A model generated the notes under the pieces. The model was given only the letters and a program-made list of their open reading frames with translations, made no database searches and was not told the DNA's origin. From the NCBI GenBank assembly GCA_029884035.1, contig JAOUIM010000157.1, positions 1 through 7,781 on the forward strand: 7,781 bases of DNA, written 5' to 3'. Positions 1 to 7,601 of this stretch are shown here, one piece after another (within the stretch, counting starts at the first letter, position 1; each line of letters starts with the position of its first letter). A program made the position numbers and the translations under genes. This DNA comes from Aquincola sp. Its GTDB lineage: Bacteria; Pseudomonadota; Gammaproteobacteria; Burkholderiales; Burkholderiaceae_C.

Positions 1-1602
1 CGCAACGAGCCGGATCGTGTCGTCGTCGTTGTCGGGCGTGCGCACAGGCGCCGTGGCAGGCAGCCTGCGAATCATGTGCAGCACGGCATCGTCCATGCCC
101 CACCAGCGGGCCACCGCCAGGCCCATCGCCTCGATGTCCCCCCCGAGCACCGCAAACGCCGCCGCCTGCTCGGGCAGGCCGGGGTCGTCGGGCTCGCCAT
201 CGCGTGTTGCGGGCGCAGGCTGCATCAACCTGCGAACCTGACGCATCTCCTCGGGAAAGTGGTACTGCACGACCAGGCGACCGAGGTTCTGCATCAGCGC
301 GACCAGCGACACCATCTCGGCGTCATAGCCCGAGGGGCGCAATGCCTGGGCCAGTCGCGCGGCGCGTTGCGCCAGCGACAGCGTGTGTTCGAGATCGACC
401 GAGCCGGCATCGTCCAGTGGTCCGGGCCAATGACGCAAGCCGAGCGCACAACGGCGCACGCCATCGAGTCCGATCATTGCGATGGCACGCCTGACAGTGA
501 GCACCGGGCCGTTGCCCGAGACCTGCGTGCCGCGCACCGAAGCGGTGTTGACGGTGCGCAGCAGCTCGAAACTGAGCGCCGGGTCGCGCAGCACGACCTG
601 CGCCAGTTCCTCGGTGTGTTCGCGCTCCATCAGCGCGAGCCGGGCCGCGCGCTGCGCCCCGTCGCGCAGCGCCGGGAGGGCGCCGATCTGGCGCACGCGC
701 TCGATCAGTTGCGCGTGGGCATTGCCGTCCTGCTGCGACTCGACCTCGATCCATCCTTCGAGGGCGCGAGCCAGAGTGCGTGCGTTGCGGTAGCGCTGGC
801 GCGTGTGGCGGTCGGTCGCGCGATTCGCGATCGCGCGCAGCACGTCAGGCACCGGGCGGGGCAGGTCCCAGCCCAGCCGGATCGGCTCGCGGCCTTCGGG
901 CGCGAGGCGCGCCAGCGCCTTGCCGATGTCGGGCTCATCCAGTGCGGGGGTGCCCGCGAGCAACCCGTGCATGACGATGGCCAGCGCGAGCACGTCACGT
1001 TCGGCGGCCTGCCGCAATGCCCGGCGCGCGTCGCTCGCCGAGCGTTCGTCTTCGGGCAACGGGTCGCTCGTCGCGTGCTCGGCCGCCGCGACTTCGATCC
1101 CCATGACGCGCAGCTGGCCGTTGTCGGCGAGCGCCAGCAGCCAGGGCTGCACGTCGTGGTGCGCGTGGCCGGCATCGTGCACGAACGCGAGGCCGGCAGC
1201 AGCCTGCTGCATCCAGCGTGCGATGTCCGTCGGCAATTCGCCGCTTCGTTGTTCGCGCGTGTTGCGCTCGGCCAGCGTCGGCCCGATCGCGAGATCGTAG
1301 GCGACGTACGGCCAGTGCTCCTGCTCACCGACCTCGACCGCAGGCGCGAGGTTCGGGTGCGACACGCGTGCAGCGCGCCGCGCGCGGTCGAGCCAGTCGG
1401 CAAGCTCCTGCTTGCCCGCCGGCTGGCGTCGCGGCAACACGAGCGTGAGGTCCTGCCGGGTACGGGGATCCCAGGCCTGCCACGCCATGCAGCGCGCGCT
1501 GCGGCCCCGCAGTGCGCGCAGCTCGAAGCGACCGAGCCGGTGCACGGCAGCGACAGCAGCGCCAGGCAGCGGCGCGTGGGATGAGTCGGCGAACGAGGAC
1601 AT
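1..1602 (-). CDS. HDOD domain protein with N-terminal degenerate kinase-like domain (3' end cut by window)
   Basis: The first 534 residues are visible and the C-terminus lies beyond the left edge. Residues about 22-285 follow a Ser/Thr protein kinase layout: a start like RFELRALRGRSARCMAWQAWDP, SHPNL near 81, and a catalytic-loop remnant AHHDVQPWLLAL at 147-158. Key residues are missing. The VAIK lysine position reads LVLPR (54-58), the loop Lys and Asn after HxD are Gln and Leu, and DFG is replaced by MGI near 167. It is therefore probably a pseudokinase. Residues about 300-515 match an HDOD domain (IGALPAL, then VVLRDPALSFELLRTVNTA, then RRAIAMIGLDGVRR). The HD-like position reads MQNLGRL (437-443), so the metal-binding His-Asp is lost, as is usual in HDOD. 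HDOD proteins are generally signalling or regulatory; the target here is unknown. ATG 1602 is the first start codon in this frame after the upstream gene ends. No clear Shine-Dalgarno is seen. The gene lies 89 bp after addA and may be co-transcribed with it. Confidence 0.88.
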   Translation of the reverse strand, partial: MSSFADSSHAPLPGAAVAAVHRLGRFELRALRGRSARCMAWQAWDPRTRQDLTLVLPRRQPAGKQELADWLDRARRAARVSHPNLAPAVEVGEQEHWPYVAYDLAIGPTLAERNTREQRSGELPTDIARWMQQAAAGLAFVHDAGHAHHDVQPWLLALADNGQLRVMGIEVAAAEHATSDPLPEDERSASDARRALRQAAERDVLALAIVMHGLLAGTPALDEPDIGKALARLAPEGREPIRLGWDLPRPVPDVLRAIANRATDRHTRQRYRNARTLARALEGWIEVESQQDGNAHAQLIERVRQIGALPALRDGAQRAARLALMEREHTEELAQVVLRDPALSFELLRTVNTASVRGTQVSGNGPVLTVRRAIAMIGLDGVRRCALGLRHWPGPLDDAGSVDLEHTLSLAQRAARLAQALRPSGYDAEMVSLVALMQNLGRLVVQYHFPEEMRQVRRLMQPAPATRDGEPDDPGLPEQAAAFAVLGGDIEAMGLAVARWWGMDDAVLHMIRRLPATAPVRTPDNDDDTIRLVA

Positions 1603-1691
1603 CGTCGAGGCAGATTGCCTGTCGATTGGAACGCCCGCCGCTCCATGGCGAAGCCGTGAAGTGGCTTGGCTTTTCGGCCCAGATCGGATCG

Positions 1692-4600
1692 CTAGGGTGC
1701 AAGCTCGACCAGTTCACCGCGCCCGGTGATGAAGGCCGCGCGCACCGGTTCGCCCGGCACCAGCCGGGCCACGGCGTCGCGGTAGGCGCCTAGCTGCACC
1801 CAGTTGTCCGGATCGTCCCCGGGCGCCGCGGCGACCTTGTAGTCGAGCACCCACCAGCAGCCGCCGTCGGGGCCCGCCAGACGCACCAGGCGGTCGATCC
1901 GGCGTAGCTCACCGCCATCGGAGGCGATCGGCACCTCGTTGGCGGCCCACGCAATTACGGTCGGATCGAAGAAGTGCCGGCAGACGGGGCTGTCGAGGAT
2001 GCGCGCCCCCGCCGCTGCCACCGTGCCCGCGTCGGCCACGCCAAAGGCCGAGGCAGCCGCCTGCGCCAACGCGGTACGGTCCGCCCGCGCGTCGTGCGAT
2101 GCCCACTCGAGCCAACGGTGAACCGCCTGACCCAATCGCGCCGCTGCATCGTCCGCCGCGTCTGTTGACTCGACAATCTCCGGGCGCGGCGCCAGGATCG
2201 GAAGGCTGACCAGCTCGGCGGCATCGTGCGCCGCCGCAACTCGTGGCGGTGGCTCAGGCGTCCACGCGAGCGCATGCGGCTGCAGTCGCTGCCACCACGA
2301 GCCGGCAGCGCTGCCCTGGTGCGGCGGCGTGCGGCTCACGACAATGCGCTGCTCGGCCCGCGTGAGCGCGACGTACAGCGCATTGGCCTCCTCGCGCTCG
2401 CGCGCAGCAGTCTCGTCCGCCAACAGCACGCGCAGCGACGGCGGACAGCGGGCCTCGGCGGCAATGAAGGCCGCCCGTCGCGGCCACTTCGCCTCGACCG
2501 GCCAGTCGACGAGCAGCGTGGCCGTGTCGCTCCTTGGCGTCTCGGGTTCCGTGTCCATCAGGAAGACGATCCGCGCCTCCAGCCCCTTGGCGCCGTGGAT
2601 CGTGAGCAGTTGCACCGCGTCGGACTGCGTGGCACGCGGCGCCTCGATGCGACGACGTCGCAAAGCGCGTACGAAGTTGTAGGGAGTGGCGAAGCGAGCG
2701 CCGTCCAGCGCCAGCGCGGTGGCCAGCAGCGCATGGACCGCATCGACAGCGCGACCGCGCGCGGCGGGGGGGACCGCCGCGACCAGACGCGGCAGCAGTT
2801 CACCCTCATGGACGATGCGGTCAAGCAGGTCGTGCGGCGGCAAGGTGGCCGCGGCGCGGCGCCATTGCGAGAACAGGCGCGCGGCACGCTCGATCTCGGG
2901 GCTCGCGCCGGCCGGCTCGCCCGCGATACGCATCAGCGCCGGCCACCAGCCGCCCGCGGCCCGCGCGCGCGCAGCCAGATCGAGGAGCGCGCCATCGGAC
3001 ACGCCGAATAGCGGGCTGCGCAGCGCCCGCGCAAGCGAGAGCGACTGCCCCGGCGAAGCGAGCACATCGATCACCGCCAGCAGATCTTGCGCCTCGGCCA
3101 GGCTGGCCAGCGGCATGTCCTCCGGCGCAACGAAGGGCAGGTGATGCGTAGCCAGCGCGCGCGCCAGCAGCCGAAGCGGCTCGCGCCTGCGGGCGAGCAC
3201 CATGATTGCCCCCGGCTCGACACCTTCGCCGCGCACCAGTGCATCGATCGCCAGCGCGACTGTGGCGGCCTCGGCCTCTCGGATGACCGCCTGCGGCTCG
3301 TGGCGAGGCATGGTCAGCGAAGGGCGCCACACCCGTGCGGGCTCGCCCTCCTCACGGCCGCGTGCCGCGCGAACCCGCTCCGGTGCCGGCAGCGCGGCCA
3401 GCGCTGCAGGGCCCGAGGCTGCAGGCGCTTGCGTCGTGTGCGGCCGCCAACCCGACACACCACCAGGGGCCGGCCAGGACCCGAACACCGCATTGATGGC
3501 GTCCACTACGGCGGGTGCGCAGCGCCGTGTGTGATCGCAGGCAGCCAGCGTTCCGCCGAGCGCCTGCACCACGAAGCGCTGGGCGGCCTCGAACACACGG
3601 GGCTCCGCGCGTCGGAAACGATAGATGCTCTGCTTGGGGTCGCCGACGATGAACAGCCGCGGCCCGTCGGCGCCGGCCCCCGCATAGGACGACAGCCATG
3701 CGTGCAAGGCGTGCCATTGCAGCGGACTCGTGTCCTGGAACTCGTCGATCAGAAGGTGGCTCACGCGTGCGTCGAGCCTCTCCTGCACCCAGCCGGATAG
3801 CGTGTGATCGGCCAGCAGCGCGAGCGCGACACGCTCCAGGTCGGCCATGTCGACCAGGCCGCGCCGCTGCTTGAGCGCCGCATAGTGCGCAAACAGCACG
3901 CGCGACAGGCGCACCATGGCCACGTGGTCCCCGTGCGCCTCGAACTGGGCCACCGCGTCGGCCATACGGTCGAGCTCCTCGCACAGCGCCTGCTGCGCCG
4001 TCAGGTCGCCGAGCTGCTTGCGCGGCGTGCCCGCCCCGCCGTCGGTGAACATTGCGGCGCGCAGCGCCCCGAAGGCATCGCGGTCGTCGGCCAGTGACAT
4101 GGCATCGACCAGACCGTGTGCGGCCTCATCGGACAGCTTCTTGCCGCGCAGGCTCAGAGACTGTGCGAGGAACTCCACGCGGGCAGCGAACGCCGCATCG
4201 CGCACACGCGACGCGGGATGCACGGCGCTGCCCGCGTCGATCGATGCAGCCAGCGTGCCCGCCTCGTCGGCCAGTTCGATCTCGGCCCGTCGATCCAGCG
4301 CCGACGACAGCCAGCGCGACAGCATCGCGCGGCCGTGTCGCTGCGATAGCAGCCTGTAGTCCGCGAGCCGATCGGCATCGGAACGTACCGCCGCATGAAA
4401 CGAGCGCATCAGTTCGGGCCGGTGGTCGTCGATGTCTTCCACCAGGGCGAGGCCCGGCGCCAGACCCAGGCTCGCCAGCAGGTCCAGCGGCGCAGCCTGG
4501 AGCAGTTGCAAGAACCAGGCGTGGAAGGTGTGCACCTCGACCGCGCGACCCTCGACGAGGACGCGTTCCTGCAGGCCGATCAGGGTGCCCGCCCGTGTTG

Positions 4601-4919
4601 CTGCGTCGGGCGCTGCCACGCCGCGCAAGCGCAACTCGGCCGCGGCCTCGTCGGGCGAGAGGCGCGAGAACGCATCGAGCCACTCGGCCAGGCGCGTGCG
4701 CATCTCCCCCGCGGCCTTTCGCGTGAACGTGATCGCGAGGATCTCCTGCGCCGGCGTGCCCCCGAGCAGCGCGCGCACGATGCGCGACACCAGCATCCAG
4801 GTCTTTCCCGCGCCCGCACAGGCCTCGACCACGACGTGGCGGCGCGGGTCGCAGGCCACCGAGTAGAAGCGATCGCGGGTCGCGGCCGCGCCGTCGAGCG
4901 TGTAGGCGGGACCGGTCAC
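1692..4919 (-). CDS. addA: AddA-type UvrD/Rep helicase with C-terminal PD-(D/E)XK nuclease (double-strand break resection)
   Basis: This is a superfamily 1A helicase-nuclease of 1075 residues from GTG 4919, close to the usual AddA length. Motifs in order: Walker A CAGAGKT (34-40), Ia TFTRKAAGEM (64-73), Walker B LLIDEFQDTS (389-398), III VGDPKQSIYRFRRA (425-438), IV DHTRRCAPAVVD (462-473), V LLTIHGAKGLE (771-781) and VI LYVALTRAEQR (848-858). The C-terminal nuclease shows GQAVHRWLEW (930-939), a Glu in NEVPIA (about 994), RRIDRLV (1007-1013), LDYKVA (1025-1030) and QLGAY (1042-1046), so it looks catalytically intact. A Pro/Ala/Gly-rich stretch lies at about 482-535, between motifs IV and V. 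The protein is expected to unwind and cut DNA ends with AddB in the cytoplasm, preparing 3' tails for RecA. GTG 4919 overlaps the addB stop as GTGA, suggesting translational coupling. An in-frame GTG at 4949 would add 10 residues and deepen the overlap. RecB is less likely because the partner is AddB-like and no recC or recD is adjacent. Confidence 0.95.
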   Translation of the reverse strand: MTGPAYTLDGAAATRDRFYSVACDPRRHVVVEACAGAGKTWMLVSRIVRALLGGTPAQEILAITFTRKAAGEMRTRLAEWLDAFSRLSPDEAAAELRLRGVAAPDAATRAGTLIGLQERVLVEGRAVEVHTFHAWFLQLLQAAPLDLLASLGLAPGLALVEDIDDHRPELMRSFHAAVRSDADRLADYRLLSQRHGRAMLSRWLSSALDRRAEIELADEAGTLAASIDAGSAVHPASRVRDAAFAARVEFLAQSLSLRGKKLSDEAAHGLVDAMSLADDRDAFGALRAAMFTDGGAGTPRKQLGDLTAQQALCEELDRMADAVAQFEAHGDHVAMVRLSRVLFAHYAALKQRRGLVDMADLERVALALLADHTLSGWVQERLDARVSHLLIDEFQDTSPLQWHALHAWLSSYAGAGADGPRLFIVGDPKQSIYRFRRAEPRVFEAAQRFVVQALGGTLAACDHTRRCAPAVVDAINAVFGSWPAPGGVSGWRPHTTQAPAASGPAALAALPAPERVRAARGREEGEPARVWRPSLTMPRHEPQAVIREAEAATVALAIDALVRGEGVEPGAIMVLARRREPLRLLARALATHHLPFVAPEDMPLASLAEAQDLLAVIDVLASPGQSLSLARALRSPLFGVSDGALLDLAARARAAGGWWPALMRIAGEPAGASPEIERAARLFSQWRRAAATLPPHDLLDRIVHEGELLPRLVAAVPPAARGRAVDAVHALLATALALDGARFATPYNFVRALRRRRIEAPRATQSDAVQLLTIHGAKGLEARIVFLMDTEPETPRSDTATLLVDWPVEAKWPRRAAFIAAEARCPPSLRVLLADETAAREREEANALYVALTRAEQRIVVSRTPPHQGSAAGSWWQRLQPHALAWTPEPPPRVAAAHDAAELVSLPILAPRPEIVESTDAADDAAARLGQAVHRWLEWASHDARADRTALAQAAASAFGVADAGTVAAAGARILDSPVCRHFFDPTVIAWAANEVPIASDGGELRRIDRLVRLAGPDGGCWWVLDYKVAAAPGDDPDNWVQLGAYRDAVARLVPGEPVRAAFITGRGELVELAP
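4916..4919 (-). promoter_or_regulatory. GTGA stop/start overlap coupling addB to addA
   Basis: On the minus strand the addB stop TGA (4918-4916) shares bases with a GTG start (4919-4917) for addA. Such 4-base overlaps commonly let terminating ribosomes restart on the next gene, which would help keep the two subunits at a fixed ratio. No strong Shine-Dalgarno lies just upstream, which fits re-initiation. The rival GTG at 4949 is also in frame. The choice between the two starts is inference. Confidence 0.6.
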
Positions 4920-7504
4920 GTTGCGTCTGCCCAGTGGTCGCGACGGCACAGACCGCGCATTTCACAGTGCTCGCAGACATCACCTTCGCCGAGTGCGGGC
5001 GCACCGGCGCCGTTGCGCAACGCGTCGAGGTCGGCGGCCAGGCCCTCGATCAGCTGGGCCGCACTGCGCGCCGGATCGGGGTGCTCGATCGCCCGCGGCG
5101 GCTTGCGTTCGTCCAGCGCGAGATAGATGGCGCGCGGTGGCGGCTCGTGCGGCTCGTCGGTCAGCAGCGCGGCATAGAACGCGAGCTGGGTGTCCTCGAG
5201 TGGCTCCTTGACCCTGCGCGCAAGCGCCTCGGTGCGGCCGGTCTTGTAGTCGATCACCATCGCACCACCATGGCGGTGCCGGTCGATGCGGTCGAGCCGC
5301 CCGTCGAGCTGCAGGCCGTCCAGTTCGGGAGGCGCAATCGCACGCGCCTGCTCGCCGCAGGCATAGCGCCAGCCTTCGGCCTCGCGCGCGTGCAGCCAGT
5401 CGAGGTAGCTCGCAGCGAGGCGGTCGAAAGCGGCATCAAAGGGCAGCATCGCGTCGGCATCGAGCTGCTGCTCGGCGAGCGCACGTTGCGCGATCTCGCG
5501 CAGGCGGCGGTGTTCGGCCGCGGGGCCCGCGGACGGCGCGTCACGACGCTCCGCGTGAAACGCGTGCAGCACGGCATGCAGCCAGCGGCCCTGGTCGCGC
5601 TTGCCAGGCTCGGTCTCCAGCTCGATGGCCTGCGCCAGTCCAAGACCGACGCGCGCAAAGAAGCGGTACGGGCACTCGCGCAGGGCCTCGACGCTGCTGG
5701 CCGACAGCCGCGAGGGCAACGCCTCGGCCATCGAGGGTGCCGGGCGCCGCACGGGGCGTGGTTCGATGCGCGTCGTCGGAAACTGCACCGCCTCGTCGCT
5801 GGGCACCGGTTGGTGGCAACGGCGTCGGGCCTGCACGGCCAGCCCGATCAACGGACTCGGCGCAAGCGCCTCGGCCTCGTCGTGCGTTCGCCGCAACAAC
5901 GTGATCCACGGCAGGCGCAGCAGCTGAGCAAAGGCCAGCCGCTCGCGCTCGCGCCGCGCTTGGGCATCGGGCAGGCCCAACTCGCGTCGCGTGGGTTCGG
6001 ACAGCAGACCCAGTGCACTCGCGCCGCGTCCAAGGTGGGTCTCGTCGCAACCAGGGAACACGACCGCGCCGAAGGGGCGCAGTGGCACGTGCGACAGGGG
6101 TGTGATCACCACCTGAGGCGACGCAGGCGCGGCCGGCAGGTAACTTGTCTCCTCGAGCGTGGCTGTGACCCACTCCGTGAACCCGGCCAGGTCGAGCGGC
6201 GTACTCGCGTTAAACGCATGCCCCACCGCGCCGCACGCGACGGGTTCAATCCGCAATGCTGCAAGTACCGCGCGGCCTGCCGGATCTGCTCTCAAAGACG
6301 ACATCAGCCGCGGTGTCGCGCGCTCGAGTGCACGCAGCCAGTCACCGAGACGGCGCGCTCCCCGGCCACCACCGAGGTCCGTGAGGCGGCCACGCGCCGC
6401 CCGCCACCAGGCCAGCGCGTCCGCATCGGGGGTCCGCTCCCGCCGCCACGCGGCCTCCAGCGTATCGAGCAGGTCATCGTCGGACTGCTCGGCCTTGAGG
6501 GCATCCAGCATCGCGTCGCGTCCGGCATCCTGCGCTGCGGCTCGCAGCACGGCCATCAATCGCGCGGCGGAGCGTGTGGTCGACAATGTCCACCCGGTCT
6601 CGTCAGCGAGCGCCACGCCGGTGCGCTCGAGCAGTGCGCGGATGCGGCGCACGACGAGGCGATCCTCGGCGACCAGTGCGACGGGCACTTGGCCCGCCTC
6701 GACGGCGCGCACGACCGCGAGCGCCGCGGCCATGGCTTCCTCTTCGAGACCATGGGCATGCCGCAAGACGGGCGCGGGCCCAACCGCCACCGCATCGAAC
6801 GGCGACTTCGGGTCCGGATCCGTTTCGACCCGCCAGGCCGCCACGCCCTGGGCCGCACCGTGCGCGAGGAGTCGTTCGGCGAGGGGATCCGCCCCACCGG
6901 CCTGGATGATGACCCACGCCGCAGGGCGAAGAATCCATAGCGCTGCCGCTGGCTCATGCGTCGCGCCTGCCGCCCACTCGAGCGCCCAGCGCGCAAGCAG
7001 CCGCTCGGTGCCGCCAGGCCCCTGTATCGCGGGCAGCGCCGCGCGTGCCGCCTGCCACCATGCATCGCGATCGTGCGGGACGCTGGCATGGGCGGTCTCC
7101 AGCAACGCATGAGCAGTCTCGACGATGTCACGCACCGCAGCGTCGAACGCGCGCCGATCCTGCTTGGCCCAGAGGCGGCCCAGGGGTTCCCTCTGGAGGA
7201 GCGATGCGGCGGCCAGCCGATCGATCGAGCGGTCCAGCATCGGCCCATCCGCCACGGTGCCTTGCGGCGGCGCAAGCGATTCGGCCAGCGTGCGCAGGGT
7301 CTCGACACGGGGCTGCCAGCCCTCTGACTGCGCGAAGGCGCCACGCGCCACCCCCAACAGTCCCGCATGTGGCACGAGCACGACCACATCTCGAGCGGGC
7401 ACGCCAGCGGCCAACCACGCCGCACGCAGTTCGGCAACGAGGCGTGGCCACAGCGTCCTGTCGACCGCGCCGCCGTTAAATTGCAGACGCACTATCGAAG
7501 CCAT
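4916..7504 (-). CDS. addB: AddB-type PD-(D/E)XK nuclease with iron-sulfur cluster cysteines
   Basis: This is the partner subunit of the adjacent helicase-nuclease, 862 residues from ATG 7504. The first ~600 residues form a helicase-like scaffold that is hard to recognise. I see no Walker A or DExx motif, so it is probably an inactive helicase fold, as in proteobacterial AddB. VVITPLSHVPLRPFGAVVFPGCDETHLGRG-like sequence (about 465-493) resembles the AddB/RecC segment before the nuclease. The nuclease domain shows RECPYRFF (610-615), QGRWLHAVLHAFH (638-650), DGRLDRID (734-741), VIDYKTG (750-756) and QLAFY (773-777). Four cysteines fit the AddB 4Fe-4S staple: Cys611 plus Cys844, Cys847 and Cys853 in CEHCEMRGLC. 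The frame is open up to an ATG at 7621, but that start would run past the trxA start codon on the other strand. MASIVRLQFNGG at 7504 looks like a natural N-terminus, although no Shine-Dalgarno precedes it. The gene is first in the addBA operon. A generic PD-(D/E)XK or RecB-family exonuclease label is also compatible. Confidence 0.93.
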   Translation of the reverse strand: MASIVRLQFNGGAVDRTLWPRLVAELRAAWLAAGVPARDVVVLVPHAGLLGVARGAFAQSEGWQPRVETLRTLAESLAPPQGTVADGPMLDRSIDRLAAASLLQREPLGRLWAKQDRRAFDAAVRDIVETAHALLETAHASVPHDRDAWWQAARAALPAIQGPGGTERLLARWALEWAAGATHEPAAALWILRPAAWVIIQAGGADPLAERLLAHGAAQGVAAWRVETDPDPKSPFDAVAVGPAPVLRHAHGLEEEAMAAALAVVRAVEAGQVPVALVAEDRLVVRRIRALLERTGVALADETGWTLSTTRSAARLMAVLRAAAQDAGRDAMLDALKAEQSDDDLLDTLEAAWRRERTPDADALAWWRAARGRLTDLGGGRGARRLGDWLRALERATPRLMSSLRADPAGRAVLAALRIEPVACGAVGHAFNASTPLDLAGFTEWVTATLEETSYLPAAPASPQVVITPLSHVPLRPFGAVVFPGCDETHLGRGASALGLLSEPTRRELGLPDAQARRERERLAFAQLLRLPWITLLRRTHDEAEALAPSPLIGLAVQARRRCHQPVPSDEAVQFPTTRIEPRPVRRPAPSMAEALPSRLSASSVEALRECPYRFFARVGLGLAQAIELETEPGKRDQGRWLHAVLHAFHAERRDAPSAGPAAEHRRLREIAQRALAEQQLDADAMLPFDAAFDRLAASYLDWLHAREAEGWRYACGEQARAIAPPELDGLQLDGRLDRIDRHRHGGAMVIDYKTGRTEALARRVKEPLEDTQLAFYAALLTDEPHEPPPRAIYLALDERKPPRAIEHPDPARSAAQLIEGLAADLDALRNGAGAPALGEGDVCEHCEMRGLCRRDHWADAT

Positions 7505-7546
7505 AGAGAAGGGTGGGACGGGGGCCCGGCGCGGTGGGCGCTGCTG

Positions 7547-7555
7547 TGTCAGAAT
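7547..7555 (+). promoter_or_regulatory. Candidate extended -10 promoter element for trxA
   Basis: The bases TGTCAGAAT read as TG-N-CAGAAT, an extended -10 close to TGnTATAAT. Transcription would start near 7562, leaving a leader of about 40 nt before the trxA ATG. No good -35 box is seen 16-18 bp upstream, where the sequence is GC-only, as is often tolerated with an extended -10. It is the best promoter-like sequence in the 97-bp divergent region, but it is short and unproven. Confidence 0.35.
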
Positions 7556-7562
7556 CGTTCTG
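7550..7562. repeat. Small inverted repeat over the trxA -10 candidate
   Basis: CAGAA-TCG-TTCTG is a perfect 5-bp dyad with a 3-base centre, covering the candidate -10 and the expected transcription start. Its position would suit a repressor or other regulator acting on trxA, or on both divergent units. It does not match an operator I recognise (for example LexA), and a 5-bp dyad can occur by chance. Confidence 0.3.
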
Positions 7563-7590
7563 TCCGGGTCGTGCGTGACGCCCGGCGCGA

Positions 7591-7595
7591 AGGGA
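7591..7595 (+). promoter_or_regulatory. Ribosome binding site of trxA
   Basis: The purine-rich AGGGA sits 6 bases before the ATG at 7602, a normal Shine-Dalgarno spacing. It supports this ATG as the thioredoxin start. It also argues against extending addB on the opposite strand to 7621. Confidence 0.6.
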
Positions 7596-7601
7596 CAAGC
7601 G

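Noticed and set aside
76..1584. Plus-strand open frame (502 codons) opposite the HDOD gene
   Set aside because: The minus-strand frame carries clear kinase-like and HDOD motifs across the same bases. The plus-strand product is Arg/Gln/His-rich and resembles no family.
705..1646. Minus-strand open frame starting at ATG 1646
   Set aside because: It is out of frame with the HDOD protein, and its product is Arg/Ser-rich low-complexity sequence. It is a frame shadow.
1651..1677. AAGCC-7nt-GGCTT hairpin followed by a short T run in the addA/HDOD gap
   Set aside because: The stem is only 5 bp, the T run has just four Ts after a 3-base gap, and it faces the plus direction, where no gene ends. It is not a credible terminator for the leftward operon.
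4934..6940. Long plus-strand open frame (668 codons) opposite addB
   Set aside because: Its product is Arg/Gly/Ala-rich with no recognisable motif, and it lies wholly over well-supported minus-strand coding sequence. This is a typical antisense shadow in GC-rich DNA.
1692..7504. Possible RecBCD system or anti-phage helicase-nuclease island
   Set aside because: The pair has AddAB hallmarks (UvrD helicase with nuclease, plus Fe-S nuclease partner), sits beside housekeeping trxA, and shows no transfer signs such as integrase, tRNA, repeats or a visible change in base composition.
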